Origin: Byssochlamys sp. IMV 00236
Taxonomy: Eukaryota > Ascomycota > Eurotiomycetes > Eurotiales > Thermoascaceae
DNA length: 18,216 bases
Direction of reading: 5' to 3'
NCBI GenBank assembly: GCA_001931875.2
Contig: MSJH02000472.1
Coordinates: 1 to 18,216 of the forward strand
In this document: positions 7,761-17,530 of the stretch, one piece after another
Layout: the number at the start of each line of letters is the position of its first letter
How positions within the stretch are numbered: the stretch's first letter is position 1
Translations under genes and position numbers: made by a program
The notes under the pieces: generated by a model
Databases searched by the model: none
The model's input: only the letters and a program-made list of their open reading frames with translations
Told to the model about the DNA's origin: nothing

Positions 7761-8050
7761 CTTATTGATTTGATCCGAACAATAAAGTTTGCTATTCAAT
7801 GTGAAATATACAACAGGAAGACCTATGCCCTCAAGGAGATCTGTCAATAATCTATAGCTTAGGGATCTTAAAGAGAGCTATTTGATATTTATGACATGCT
7901 ACGATGATTAAAATTTCAATCAATGACTCACATATAGATTGAAAAACTAACTCTGACTCATCAAGAGAAACCTTAACGCGCAATCCTAATGTATAATAAT
8001 AATAGAGCTTTGGTTTGAGTAAAGCATTGATTAACTATGTCAAAATACAA
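7761..8050 (+). pseudogene. Decayed protein-kinase (AGC-like) relic
   Basis: Fragments of a kinase domain occur in the correct order on the plus strand but in three frames with many stops. DLIRTI (7767-7784) recalls the start of the domain. YNRKTYALKEIC (7809-7844) recalls the ATP-binding Lys strand. RDLKESYLIF (7861-7890) recalls the catalytic HRDLKPENxL loop without its Pro. From 7904, in a single frame, come MIKIS, then KTNSDSSRETLT (compare T-x-C-G-T-P-E-Y-L-A), then SFG at 8006-8014 preceded by stop codons where Trp-Trp is expected. About 250-300 bp between the Lys strand and RDLK appear deleted. Several changes fit G-to-A transition. No functional product is expected. Confidence 0.45.
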
Positions 8051-8396
8051 TCTATACAACGTATTTATTGTTATTACAAGTGTAATAAATAAGAAGAAGA
8101 GACAGATAGCATCATTTATCAATCCAATGTCAAATTTAGACTATATATCAATCATGGGCTCATTTTATCTTTTGTATAAAAGAATGAACTATTAATAATC
8201 TAAGAAAAAGAGTGTATAACAATGACAAAGTACTTCCCCTGTGCTTTGCCATCTTTTTAAACTAAAGTCATCATTGTCCTAGTTTCAAAAATCTGAATAT
8301 TTCCCTTTTTAACCTCAGTTACAATTTTCTTCCCGCTTTAATTTTTTAACCCTTTGATTCAGTTCCGAATTACTCTTCCTTTTCTCTTTTTCTATT
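8051..8396. other. Upstream region of LOG gene
   Basis: This AT-rich spacer has no coding frame that I can support. A short hairpin TTATTAC-AAGT-GTAATAA lies near 8074-8091. A pyrimidine-rich run (CTTCCTTTTCTCTTTTTCTA, 8375-8394) directly precedes the LOG start codon, as is common in fungal promoters. No tRNA-like structure is seen. Confidence 0.4.
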
Positions 8397-9282
8397 ATGA
8401 ATAACACACTTCCCAAGCTAACAAAAGCTTCTGACAAGCCAGTGGTTATCAAGAGCGTATGTGTCTTTTGCGCATCCTCTATGGGTGCTGATCCCATTTA
8501 TGCTCAAGAAGCTGAAAGTAAGTGAGAAGAGAACTAGATGATATAATGTTCATACATGAACTATTTTAGAACTCGGCAAAGCGTTGGCAGCAAATAATAT
8601 AAGACTTGTTTATGGTATATAGAATCACAAAAAAAAGAGTATATTCGTTAACACAAACGATAGGTGGAGGCTCTGTTGGTCTCATGGGCACCGTGGCAAA
8701 AGCAGTGCTTGATAATGGCGGACAAGCTATTGCCGTAGTACCTGAACCACTCTATAGACATGGTAGCAAACAGATATGTGAAGCCATTATTGTACCTGAT
8801 ATGCATACTCGTAAGCAGCGAATGGCTGATGAGGTAACATGAGCTATAGAATACAAGGGTGCAGTAACTGATGATCAATAGAGTGACGCATTTGTTGTTC
8901 TTCCAGGTGGATATGGAACAATGGAAGAGATGTTGGAGATGATAACATGGTCACAGTTGAACATTCATGCTAAACCCATGGTCCTAGTAAATATCAAGAA
9001 CTTCTTTGGCCATTTCTTAGATTGGATCAAGCATACTATAGAGCGTAAGTTTCATTTCTACACTTTTATATGTACATTGACATCCTTTTTTATGTAGAAC
9101 AATTCATTTCACCCAGTAATAGACATATCTTTGTTTCCTGTGAATCATCTGATCAAGTTATAGACGAATTGAAGAACTATAAAGCTCCTGAATCAAGATA
9201 TGCACTCGACTGGTCAAAGAGTGGTCACAATGCTCATTCTAAATACTCTACATTCAATCCATGCGAAGCCAAAGATCAATAA
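8397..9282 (+). CDS. LOG-family phosphoribohydrolase
   Basis: Exons are 8397-8517, 8570-8614, 8664-8833, 8882-9044 and 9098-9282, giving 227 residues with four introns of 48 to 53 nt. This is the LOG (lonely guy) family, often mislabelled lysine decarboxylase. It hydrolyses nucleoside 5'-monophosphates, including cytokinin ribotides, to free base and ribose 5-phosphate. The defining features are all present: VCVFCASS at the N terminus, GGGSVGLMG (56-64), MHTRKQRM with the active-site Arg (about 105), and PGGYGTMEE (120-128). Length is normal for the family. In fungi such proteins may make free cytokinin or act in nucleotide salvage; the sequence does not decide between them. It lies 116 bp upstream of the next gene on the same strand. 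Confidence 0.9.
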
Positions 9283-9398
9283 AAAAAAAAAAGAAAGACC
9301 AATCGGACAATCAAAATATTTTAACTGGCTGCTTTTTCTTCATGTCAAGCAAAAAATACAGGTTTCTCTTTTTCTTTTTCTTTTTTATATATTAAAGG

Positions 9399-10960
9399 AT
9401 GGGAGTAAATGGATTAACAGGAATACTCAGACGATTTGCTCCTAATTCAATTCGTCAAGTCAGTCCTAGTCTATTTGCCAAACAGACAATCGCTGTAGAC
9501 GCCAGCTGTCACTTGAACAAATTTGTATATGGAGACGAACCACATCCATACAAACACATTTACGGCTTTTATCTTCTCTCTCGTTTCTTTGATATGAACA
9601 ATATCAATCCAATCTTTGTATTTGACGGTTCAAAACGGTTAGAGGCAAAACGATTAGAACATGAAAAGAGAGAACGACAACGATCCAAGGTGAAGCATAC
9701 ACTATTGTTTGAACAAGAACAAGCAGCGCGATTAGATGCTTGGTTAGAAATAACTGAAGATATGGTTCGTCGAATTCCCAACGACCAGGCTTCTTTTATC
9801 TTGACTGAATTAGGAGATTCATTATCAGAGATGGATCACGCAGTAAGTGGCCATGATGTGTCTCCAGAGGTCGAACGGGCGATTATCGCCAATAAGTTGA
9901 GTCACGTCGCTCAAGATTTGAGAGAGGCGGTGATACAAGTGCAGGATACTGAAAAATATACAAGAACTGCGCGTGAACTAGCCAGTCGAGAAAAGAATTT
10001 GGTAACAGAAATGCTTATCAACAGATTACGAGATGTAAAATCCTCACTTGAATCGCTCAGTGATGATAATCAGATAAACAGACAATCTTTAGGTATTGTG
10101 TTGATGTTGTTTAAAAGGACCAGATATTGAATGTTTTATAGAGAAAAGGTCTGTAAGGATCACACAAGCACTAAGAAAGGAATGCCAAGAATTCTTGGAG
10201 TGTTTAGGATACATTTGCTTTTCATGCGATAACCATGAAGCAGAGGCGATGTGTGCGCACTTGGGGAAAGCAAAAAGAACGACAGCTACTATCTCGGAAG
10301 GTAAAGTAAAAAGAGAAAGTCAAATGCATTGACCAATATCTTCTTGATCAGATCTTGATACACTTGCGTTTGGTGATACGCCTCTCTTGCGTTATTTCTT
10401 TTCTCGCACACAATTCGTTCTTTACATTGATCCCGTTATTGCCAGAGAAGAACTCAATCTTTCCAGAGACTCATTTTTGGATTTCTGCATTTTATGCGGA
10501 ACAGACTTTTCAGGAACCATTCAAGGTATTGGTCCTATACGTGCACTTCAGTATATACAAAAGTACAAGAGTATAGAGAATATCTTGGGTAAACTGGATG
10601 AAATCAATCCCAAATATACTCCACAAAAATCATTTGACTATAAACTGGCTAGAAGAGTACGTTGTGTGTATAGTAACAAGAATAGAGAAAGACTCATTAC
10701 TACATTAGGTGTTCAATAGTTTACCACCTATACCCGAGAATGACCTTGTTTATGAAAGACCAAGTACAAATCAAAGCGAAATAGAGGATCTATTAAGATA
10801 TTATGAGATTGATACAGTTGAAGCAGATGTGAAAGTTAAGACAGCCGTCGTTCGACAAAATATCACTCAACCGAACGAGCGGGGAACAGATCCCTTTTCT
10901 GTAAACACTTTTGATAGTACCCTTCTAGCGATAGATAACAATAGCTTTGGCATAAACTAA
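9399..10960 (+). CDS. Rad2/XPG-family (FEN1-like) structure-specific nuclease
   Basis: Exons are 9399-10092, 10142-10300, 10352-10656 and 10709-10960, giving 469 residues. The N-domain begins MGVNGLTGILRRF. The metal-binding acidic residues of the family are all present: Asp34 (VDAS), Asp76 (FVFDG), Glu264 and Glu266 (HEAEA), Asp285 and Asp287 (SEDLDTLAFG) and Asp336 (CGTDF). A helix-two-turn-helix GIGPIRAL follows. The core resembles FEN1, but the segment joining the N and I regions is about 150 residues, much longer than the FEN1 arch, and is charged and helical. No PCNA-binding box is seen at the C terminus. It is therefore probably a distinct Rad2-type flap or 5' nuclease rather than FEN1 (Rad27), XPG (Rad2) or Exo1. 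Its stop lies 23 bp from that of the convergent dioxygenase gene. Confidence 0.85.
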
Positions 10961-10983
10961 GGACATTTATTACACATAAGAAT

Positions 10984-11253
10984 TTAAGAGAAATTAGGCA
11001 GCTTGATATCTTTTGATAATCCAAATCCATAGCATGACCAACTCAATGTACCAATATAATCAGTCAGTAACTTTCGGCCCTTATCATTACCAGCAGCACC
11101 TATAGCAACATGAAAGGGAACCAAATGCTATCAAGCAACATGTTTAGTATATAGCATTATAAACTAAAGATAATGTACCTCTGCTGTGGGATGACATTTT
11201 CTGAAATCAGCATGTTTATCTAGTTCATTTGCTTTTTGGTTACGTTCTTCTCC

Positions 11254-11291
<38 letters not shown>

Positions 11292-12118
11292 GAATAAACA
11301 CATTAGAGACTAGTTTGGTTCATATATATATATTTTCCTTACACTTAATTCACAAGCTACTTGATCTAGTTCTTTATCAAAATTATAAACAAAACCTGGT
11401 ACTGGCTTATTCATCGAACTCCAGAGTTCTCGTAGGTTATGAACTGCACTTCCACTACCAATGATAACAACACCTTCATCTCTATGTTCTCTCATAAGAA
11501 TATGTAAGCATACTTTATATTGACTCTGTTACCTGAGTGATTCTAATGCTTCACCCATCTTGATATGCATTGACATATCTTCATGAGCAAATGTGGATAC
11601 TTCAACAATTGGAATATGTGGGTTAGATTTCATTGCCCGCTTCAATGGTACCCATACACCATGATCATTGCCATACTTTTGCCCTGAGGGACTAAGGCCA
11701 GCCTTCTTCAAGAGGTCAATGACACGATTTGCTAATTGAGGTGAACCTTGATGGTCCCAAGTTTCTTCATAATAATGTTTTGGGAAATTGTAAAAGTCAT
11801 AAATTAACTTTGGCTTGTCTGATGTATCCACTGCAAAAGACATATGAATATACACATGCATGCATATATCTATATATGGATATAATCATACCGAAAATGC
11901 CATGTTTGCCTTCACCTTGCCAATGAGCACTGATGATTACAATGGCTTTTGGCTTCAGTTCCTGTTGAATATATTGACCAAACCAAGTATAAAAATCTCC
12001 AGGCTTTTCCTTGTTATCCAGCAAGTTGGGACCTTCAAACTGTTTATTATCTATTGAATATCTCCCTCCAATATCACTATTTACCTCCATGAGAGATAAA
12101 GAATACAGGTGCACGCAT
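10984..12118 (-). CDS. DODA/LigB-type extradiol ring-cleavage dioxygenase
   Basis: Exons are 12118-12085, 12032-11892, 11830-11533, 11490-11345, 11249-11179 and 11127-10984, giving 277 residues. This is the class III extradiol (4,5-DOPA dioxygenase-like) family, cytosolic metal enzymes that open catechol rings. Visible motifs are FISHGG (His10), ISAHW (His48), YDFYNFP, NDHGVWVPL (His115), IIGSGSAVHNLR and HPTAEHLVPFHVAIGAAG (His231); these His residues match metal and catalytic positions of the family. I chose the start at MRAPVFFISHGG because it restores the family N terminus across a small intron. The fourth intron is unusual: it carries T11 then A26 (sense strand) just before its acceptor, and only a GTGTAA donor keeps the frame. 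The natural substrate is unknown. Confidence 0.85.
11255..11291. repeat. T26-A11 homopolymer junction inside a dioxygenase intron
   Basis: On the plus strand 26 T are followed directly by 11 A. The run lies in intron 4 of the dioxygenase gene, so the sense transcript has U11 then A26 just upstream of the GGGAG acceptor. Run lengths in such tracts are often misassembled. Confidence 0.9.
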
Positions 12119-12216
12119 ATGAGAATCAATAGTCATATGAAATAGAAAAAAAAAAAAAAGAAGGTTTATTTATTATTCACAGCTTACAAACAGATTAATA
12201 ATGCGTGACAAATATT

Positions 12217-12753
12217 TTATGCTGTTTCTGAATTATTTCCTAGTTTATCTCGAAGCTTATAGGCACCCACTAATATATGAGCATCTTCCTGTTCTGTATT
12301 TCCTGGTCCCTTATAATTAACCCCTTTTAAAAACTGCTTTTGTGCACTATAACATGCCCAAAACTTTTGTTTTTGTTCCTCACACATCTTTGCTTTATCC
12401 CACCAACTGCCATGTTGGAAGCAGGTCATCAAGTTTTCATGAAGATCAGCACAGACAGTAAGCGCTGTTTCATGAATTTCATTTCTTTGTTCTCTACTTG
12501 ATGTATATGTTTCCATTGATGGTTTATCTGATGAACCAGTAGGTATCGGGTTGACTGTCTGTGCATGCATATTGAAATGACTTTCAGTCTTTTCTGGTAG
12601 TTGTTCTTTCTTTTGTTCTTCTATTTTGACATTAGGAATAGGCTTTGTTGGATCATAACGTGGTTGTTCTTTAAGCAAGTAATCTTGTTCATCGTTTGAT
12701 TGATTAACATAAGTTTCTATAAATTCTCTTGCTTTATTATTATTGTTTGTCAT
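12217..12753 (-). CDS. Twin CX9C (CHCH) protein, probably mitochondrial
   Basis: This is an intronless ORF of 178 residues. The C-terminal half holds two CX9C motifs, C101-x9-C111 and C124-x9-C134, with HGSWWDKAKM between them and KFWACYSAQKQFLKG after. Twin CX9C proteins fold as a helical hairpin with two disulphides and are usually imported into the mitochondrial intermembrane space by Mia40, often as respiratory-chain assembly or structural factors. The N-terminal hundred residues are hydrophilic and rich in Asn, Gln, Glu and Lys, without an obvious presequence. I cannot place it in a named family (Cox, Cmc, Coa or Pet191). The neighbouring mL67 gene on the same strand is also mitochondrial. 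Confidence 0.75.
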   Translation of the reverse strand: MTNNNNKAREFIETYVNQSNDEQDYLLKEQPRYDPTKPIPNVKIEEQKKEQLPEKTESHFNMHAQTVNPIPTGSSDKPSMETYTSSREQRNEIHETALTVCADLHENLMTCFQHGSWWDKAKMCEEQKQKFWACYSAQKQFLKGVNYKGPGNTEQEDAHILVGAYKLRDKLGNNSETA

Positions 12754-12828
12754 TTTACAATTAAAAAAAGAAAGAAGGTAGGAATTTGAAAATGAAAAAG
12801 TAAAAGGGGGGCTGTCAAATTGTATTTA

Positions 12829-13408
12829 TTAAGCCACTTGCTGCTTCTCTTCTACAGCTGCTTCTTCTTGTTCTTTTACAAATCTATTATTCTTCAATAC
12901 TAACTGTCCATGCTCTAAAAAGGATGGCCAGTCTTTATCTCCCTTTAATTCCATGAATCGAGGTTGTTCCCAAAGTGCCAATAGTTTTTGTTCATTCTTG
13001 GCTCCAACAGCCTCAAGTGCTTCACGTAATGAAATAACCGAGTTCTCTACCATGTTCATTTCATCTACAATTCTCAGACGTTTAGGTCTTGACAGATATT
13101 CAGAGCTTGATCTCAAATCATCTCTTTTTGCTTTAGAACGATGAAGTAATGCATCAGAGACTGCTTGTGCTGATTGAGGTGTATTGAATCCTGTCAATGC
13201 AACTAATGGACGCCACAAGTCTTTTCTTAATCGAACAGGTCTGTTGGTATTTCCTAACTGATGTAAAGCTTTATTCTAATCGACAAGGGTGAGTTATATG
13301 TTGTTATGTGACATGTATATTTACCTTCATGTTTTGTCTCAAACTGACCAAGATTTGATTGGTTTGAATATGTCTAAATAGATATACACCGTAATTATTA
13401 GCTGACAT
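12829..13408 (-). CDS. MHR1: Mitochondrial ribosomal protein mL67 / Mhr1
   Basis: Exons are 13408-13325 and 13275-12829 with a 49-nt phase-0 intron, giving 176 residues. The N-terminal half has the Mhr1 signature GVYLFRHIQTNQILVSL, then N-K-A-L-x-Q-L-G, then LRKDLWRPLVALTGF. In yeast this protein is both a component of the mitochondrial large ribosomal subunit (mL67) and a factor in mitochondrial DNA recombination and replication. The C-terminal half is helical and charged (RPKRLRIVDEM, ISLREALEAVGAKNEQKLLALW) and matches the family only loosely. It starts directly at MSANNYG with no long presequence. It is divergent from NOT2 across a TG-rich spacer, and its stop is 75 bp upstream of the CX9C gene start. 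Confidence 0.82.
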
Positions 13409-13654
13409 ATTGTCGTTTTATATGTGTGTGCGTGTGTATGTGTGTATGTGTGGTGAGTGTATACAAAAGACAAAAACAAAAAAAAAGAGAAAGGGGACTT
13501 ATAAAAACTTTAATAACTTTCAATAACCGACTCTCCGTTCACGTCATCTTTTTTTTGGGCTTTCTTTTCTCTGTGTGAAGCTTTGAAGTTTAAGAATTTT
13601 TATAGGCGACATTTTTTTTCTCTTTTTGTTTTTTATATTAACAATCTTACATCT
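13409..13654. promoter_or_regulatory. Divergent promoter mL67 / NOT2 with TG microsatellite
   Basis: The spacer starts with an imperfect (TG)n tract (13421-13453, interrupted by TA and CG). An A-rich run follows, then TATAAAA at 13500-13506, and then a strongly pyrimidine-rich leader (TTTTTTTTCTCTTTTTG) before the NOT2 ATG. The TATA-like motif points towards NOT2. Confidence 0.5.
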
Positions 13655-14023
13655 ATGTTTCGTCCTAATACAGCAGCGACAGACTTGAACGAATTTCCTG
13701 TTCTTGGAACTCCTCCACCAACGATGAATAGAGCTTCAGCTGTACCCAATCGACTTGCAAGCTATGCTTCTACAGCTGGCAATGGTTTTCAAGAACCCCT
13801 CGAAACTAGCGACTTTAATAAGTTGAGCTCCTTTTCGAATAGAAACAACTTTAATGGAGTAGCTCCTTCAGCAGATCAACTATCAAGCAGAAACCTTGCG
13901 CCGAGATCTTTTTCAATGGATGAATTCCCAGCGCTACGTAGCGCCGTTTCGCCTTTTGATAACTCAATAGGTAGAGAATCTGGAAAGCCAGAACAATGGT
14001 TAGACTATGCTAATTTAAGAGAA

Positions 14024-14054
<31 letters not shown>

Positions 14055-14980
14055 CAGGTAAGCTGCAGTGTTCATCATGTTTTGCATCATTGGTTTTTTC
14101 TTATTTGTTTTTGAAAAAGGAGGAAAGCCATTTCCAGAAAAGAGTGAATTATCAGATTCTTGGGTAAAAAAAAAAAGGTTATTTATATGAAAAACAATTG
14201 CTCATGATTACAAAAAGGCGAGAAAACAAGATGAACTATCAAGTGATGGAAAACCAGCGGATCCATATGGATTACTAGGACTCTTGGGAGTCATTCGAAT
14301 GACTGATCCCGATCGTAGTATGTTGGCGCTGGGTAGTGACTTAACTACACTTGGCTTAGATTTGAATACAGCAGAGTAAATTCAGAAAAAAAAAAGCGCG
14401 TTATTGATTAGGGATATTCATATGTTTATATAGATCGATATATTCAACATTTATATCTCCTTGGTCAGATACACAAAGCTTACCAGGGCTCAACGTTGAA
14501 CCAGGCTACTACTTACCTCCGTGTTATCGTCATGTACAAGCAACACCGCCTGCACATCAGCGCATGAGAACATTCTCTGATGAAATCCTGTTTTATGTGT
14601 TTTATTGTATGCCAAAAGACATCGCCCAGGAGGCAGCAGCACAAGAACTGTAAGCAAGAAAAAAAAAAAAAAAGATAATCTCTTACATTTATTGATTGAT
14701 CTTTAGATATGCACGTAACTGGCGTTATCATAAGGAATTAGGGTTATGGTTAACAAAAGAAACAGACGAAAATGGTAGACCTGTACAAAGCTTTCGAAGG
14801 ACATCTCCAAATGGTCTGGATCGTGGTGTGTATGTCTTCTTTGATCCAACAACTTGGCAAAAAGTGAAAAGAGAGTGGACATTATCTTGGGATGCTCTCG
14901 AAGAAAGATCTCAACCAAGTCAACAGCAACAGGGCCCATCAAACCCTTCGTCAAGTAATTCGAATAGAGTGATAATGTAG
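13655..14980 (+). CDS. NOT2: CCR4-NOT complex subunit NOT2
   Basis: Exons are 13655-14057, 14120-14163, 14218-14375, 14434-14649 and 14707-14980, giving 364 residues. NOT2 (Cdc36 in yeast) bridges NOT1 and NOT3/5 in the CCR4-NOT deadenylase complex, which controls mRNA decay and transcription. The C-terminal NOT-box domain is unmistakable: YGLLGLLGVIRMTDPDRSML, then ALGSDLTTLGLDLN, ISPWSD, EILFYVFYCMPKDIAQEAAA, WRYHKELGLWLTK and GVYVFFDPTTWQKVKREW. The N-terminal half is low complexity with two short motifs, LNEFPVLG and MDEFPALR, and a run of ten Gln (14024-14053) ending exon 1. An in-frame ATG exists at 13583, but the residues between look like leader sequence, so I chose 13655. Exon 2 can begin at 14120 or 14123 (tandem acceptor). 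Confidence 0.93.
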
Positions 14981-15020
14981 ACTGCCCTCAGTTGCTTACT
15001 ACATGCGCACAAAATAAAAA

Positions 15021-17100
15021 TTAAGAGATGAAAAGAGGGGTTTGCACACCTTTATTTATACGCTCGTATCTAGCCATTTCTCTTTCATGCTTCAAATCCT
15101 TTAATTGCTTCTCTAGCTGCTTCTTCTCCTCTGCTTCCTTTTCTAGTGCACGCTGATGCTCTAGTTGCATGTCATTTATCATCTTTCTAAACTCTTTACG
15201 CAATGAAGCGGTCGTGGGTGTATCAGTGACTTTATCAAAACCCAAATTCTTTGTTTTTTCCTCTTGAAGACTAGCTTCCAGGTGCTTGACTTCCTGAGTC
15301 AGCATCTCGATACGTCTCTCATAGTTGGCCTTGTCATTCTCGAATTCCATCGCTGTACCCGTCAGACGATCAAATTCTTTAAGAATGCCTTCAAAGTTAG
15401 CTTCCATCGCAGCACTTTGCTCGATCCATGCCGCTTCCCTGAGAGCGAACTCTGACTGAATCTGGCCCATGTTGCCTTGTCTCAATTCAGCCTCCAGTCG
15501 ACTGATCTGGACGTCACGATCATCCAGCCCTTTCGACTTGCCCTTGACGAGCCATTCGAGGTCTTGACAGGTAGCAGCCAGCTTATCGTGCTCTTCCTTT
15601 ATCTTTTCGCATTCACGCGTTGTCTTGTCCAGTAAAGCAGCCTGCTCCTTTAACTGGGCCTGATACTCCTGCTCCTGTTCTTCTAGCTGTTGCTCAAACT
15701 TGTCCTCTGTGTCAAGAACGATTGTCTGTTGTTTGACCGTTTTTTCCAAACGTTCCTTTTCATTTCGTAGCGTGAGGACCTGCTCACGGTACTGCTCGAT
15801 TTCTTTCTTGAGATCCTGTTCTCGTTGTTCAAACGCGGCCGTCTGTGCCTGAATCTTGCTAAACTGGATCTCCATGCCAGCGACGAGTGCCTTTAGTCTG
15901 GCCACTTCAATATATTCATTTTGGAGTTGTCTTTTTTCTGATGTATCTTTTTCTCCTAGTTCCTCTTCCATCGAAGTCAGTCTTGACTGAATCTCCTTGG
16001 TCTGCGACTGGTAACGTTCCATGTGCTGCTCGAGGCAGTGGAGTAAGCCAAGGGTATCTGTTCTTGATGGCTGCTGAATGTTGTGCTTTTTCAAAATGGT
16101 CAAGAGGGTATTTGTGATCTGCTCAATGTCTGATTTGATCTCTGATATCGGTCTACTTGGGTAACTAGTGGCTTTCTTCTTTTCAAATTGCTGCAGGCCG
16201 AGTCGAAGGACACCCGCGGTATGTTCCAGTATCCTGTACTGAGTTTCACTCTCTTCTACTTTTAGGTCCTTTAGCTGTTTAGACAGTTCAGCCACTTTTC
16301 GGTCAGCTGCCATGGCTTCATCGCGAGAGATCAGTACTGATTGACGGTTCGATGCGAGTTGAGAAAGAGAATGGGATGTTTCTTGTATTTTCTTATCTAA
16401 TTCAAGTTTTGATACCGAATTTCGTACTTGAACTTTTAGTTTATCATGATGCTGGACGTTGTATATGAGTTTTTTTTTTTTTTGTTAAATATTCTTTACA
16501 TGCACGCATACCTCTTTTAGTGATTCTAGTTTTTCAAAGGAAAGTATCTGATAATCTTGAGCATCAATCATTGCCTGAGACACCAATAACTGCAAAAATA
16601 GATCTTGATGCTGAACATCCGATTTTATCTGATGATGCTTTGGTGACTTTATCTTCCAAATATTTTCAAGCTCCTGGCTGAGATCATCATCTAGTGTTGT
16701 AATAGAAGAAGTAGAGGAAGATAGGGAAGAATAAGGTTCTTCAGTATGTGTGACCCTTTTGACTTCTACAGAGAGAGTATAAGTACTAATGAGTAGTTTA
16801 TTATTATTATTATTCACCTTGAGCGCTTTTTCGAGAGGTTTGAGAATCTCTTATTCGAAAGGGTGAACGAGCAGGTAAGGTAGGTGATGTTGTAGAAGTA
16901 GTCGATTGTCGATTTTCTTCCTTTACTGAGCTTCTTTTAAATACTGAATTTTCTTTTTTTGGGAAACTGAAAAAATTGTTTCGAGCTAATTTTAAACCAA
17001 TCGGCCTACTGTCTTCATCCGCTGATTGCCTTGGCATGACTGGAATCTAAACAAAACAATGAGTACCACACAGGTTGATTCAAGTTGTTGGATTTACCAT
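15021..17100 (-). CDS. Uds1-domain coiled-coil protein (septation-associated)
   Basis: Exons are 17100-17098, 17046-16818, 16765-16512 and 16451-15021, giving 638 residues. The family (Up-regulated during septation 1) is fungal and thought to act in the cytoskeleton or at septa; biochemical function is unclear. The Uds1 region is recognised by LLVSQAMIDAQDYQILSFEK, then a helix ending ISRDEAMAADRKVAELSKQL, then YRILEHTAGVLRLGL. Around it the N terminus is Ser/Thr-rich and disordered (TTSTTSPTLPARSPF). The last 400 residues are an almost continuous coiled coil rich in Glu, Lys, Gln and Leu, ending NKGVQTPLFIS. The first exon as modelled is just the ATG followed by a 51-nt intron; translation could instead start at the in-frame ATG at 17037. 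It is convergent with NOT2, 40 bp between stops. Confidence 0.85.
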
Positions 17101-17530
17101 TTTAAATAATAATAAAAAAAGAAAAAAAAAAAAAAAGAAAAGGCAAAAAAAAATAGGGAAAATAAAAAGAAATAACAAACTGTAGTACAATCTAGTCTCA
17201 TGTTTCATAAAGAACCCTTTTGGTTTTCATGACAACATGTTTATGCAGCAAAAAGTCAATTCATAATGAAGAAGAGAGGCTGCATTCAACTGCAGGTATG
17301 CAACGCTGCACGGGCAATCCTTTTAATAAAAGCAGTCAGGAAATACATATTAGGATGTTTTATTACACACATCCCGTAATTATATCTCTATCCTCCCTTC
17401 AATGTGGTTCCTAGTTGTGTATGATGTTTATAGGCATATTGTGTGACATAAACGATCCAATGAGATTTATCTGATAAATACGCCCTACAGTCGCCCTCTC
17501 TTTTTCTTCTCCCTTTAGCTTTTTCAAAAT
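17101..17530. promoter_or_regulatory. Divergent promoter Uds1 / PIG-S
   Basis: About 430 bp separates the two start codons. The Uds1 side is a long A-rich run (17104-17172). The PIG-S side has a CCAAT motif (17457-17461), a GATA-like TGATAA (17472-17477) and a pyrimidine-rich stretch (CTCTCTTTTTCTTCTCCCTT, around 17497-17516) shortly before the ATG. A 64-codon plus-strand ORF in the middle has no support. Confidence 0.4.

Noticed and set aside
7428..9282. Shared AAAGATCAATAA at the stop codons of Hrd3 and LOG
   Set aside because: A 12-base AT-rich match at two stops is plausible by chance and the flanks do not align.
9200..9445. 81-codon ORF spanning the LOG-Rad2 spacer
   Set aside because: It overlaps LOG exon 5 in another frame and consists of poly-Lys and pyrimidine-tract translation.
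12114..12129. Upstream ATG at 12129 as the dioxygenase start
   Set aside because: It reads out of the family frame; the ATG at 12118 restores MRAPVFFISHGG with a proper donor.
17220..17414. 64-codon plus-strand ORF between Uds1 and PIG-S
   Set aside because: No homology is recognised, the composition is ordinary and it sits in a divergent promoter.
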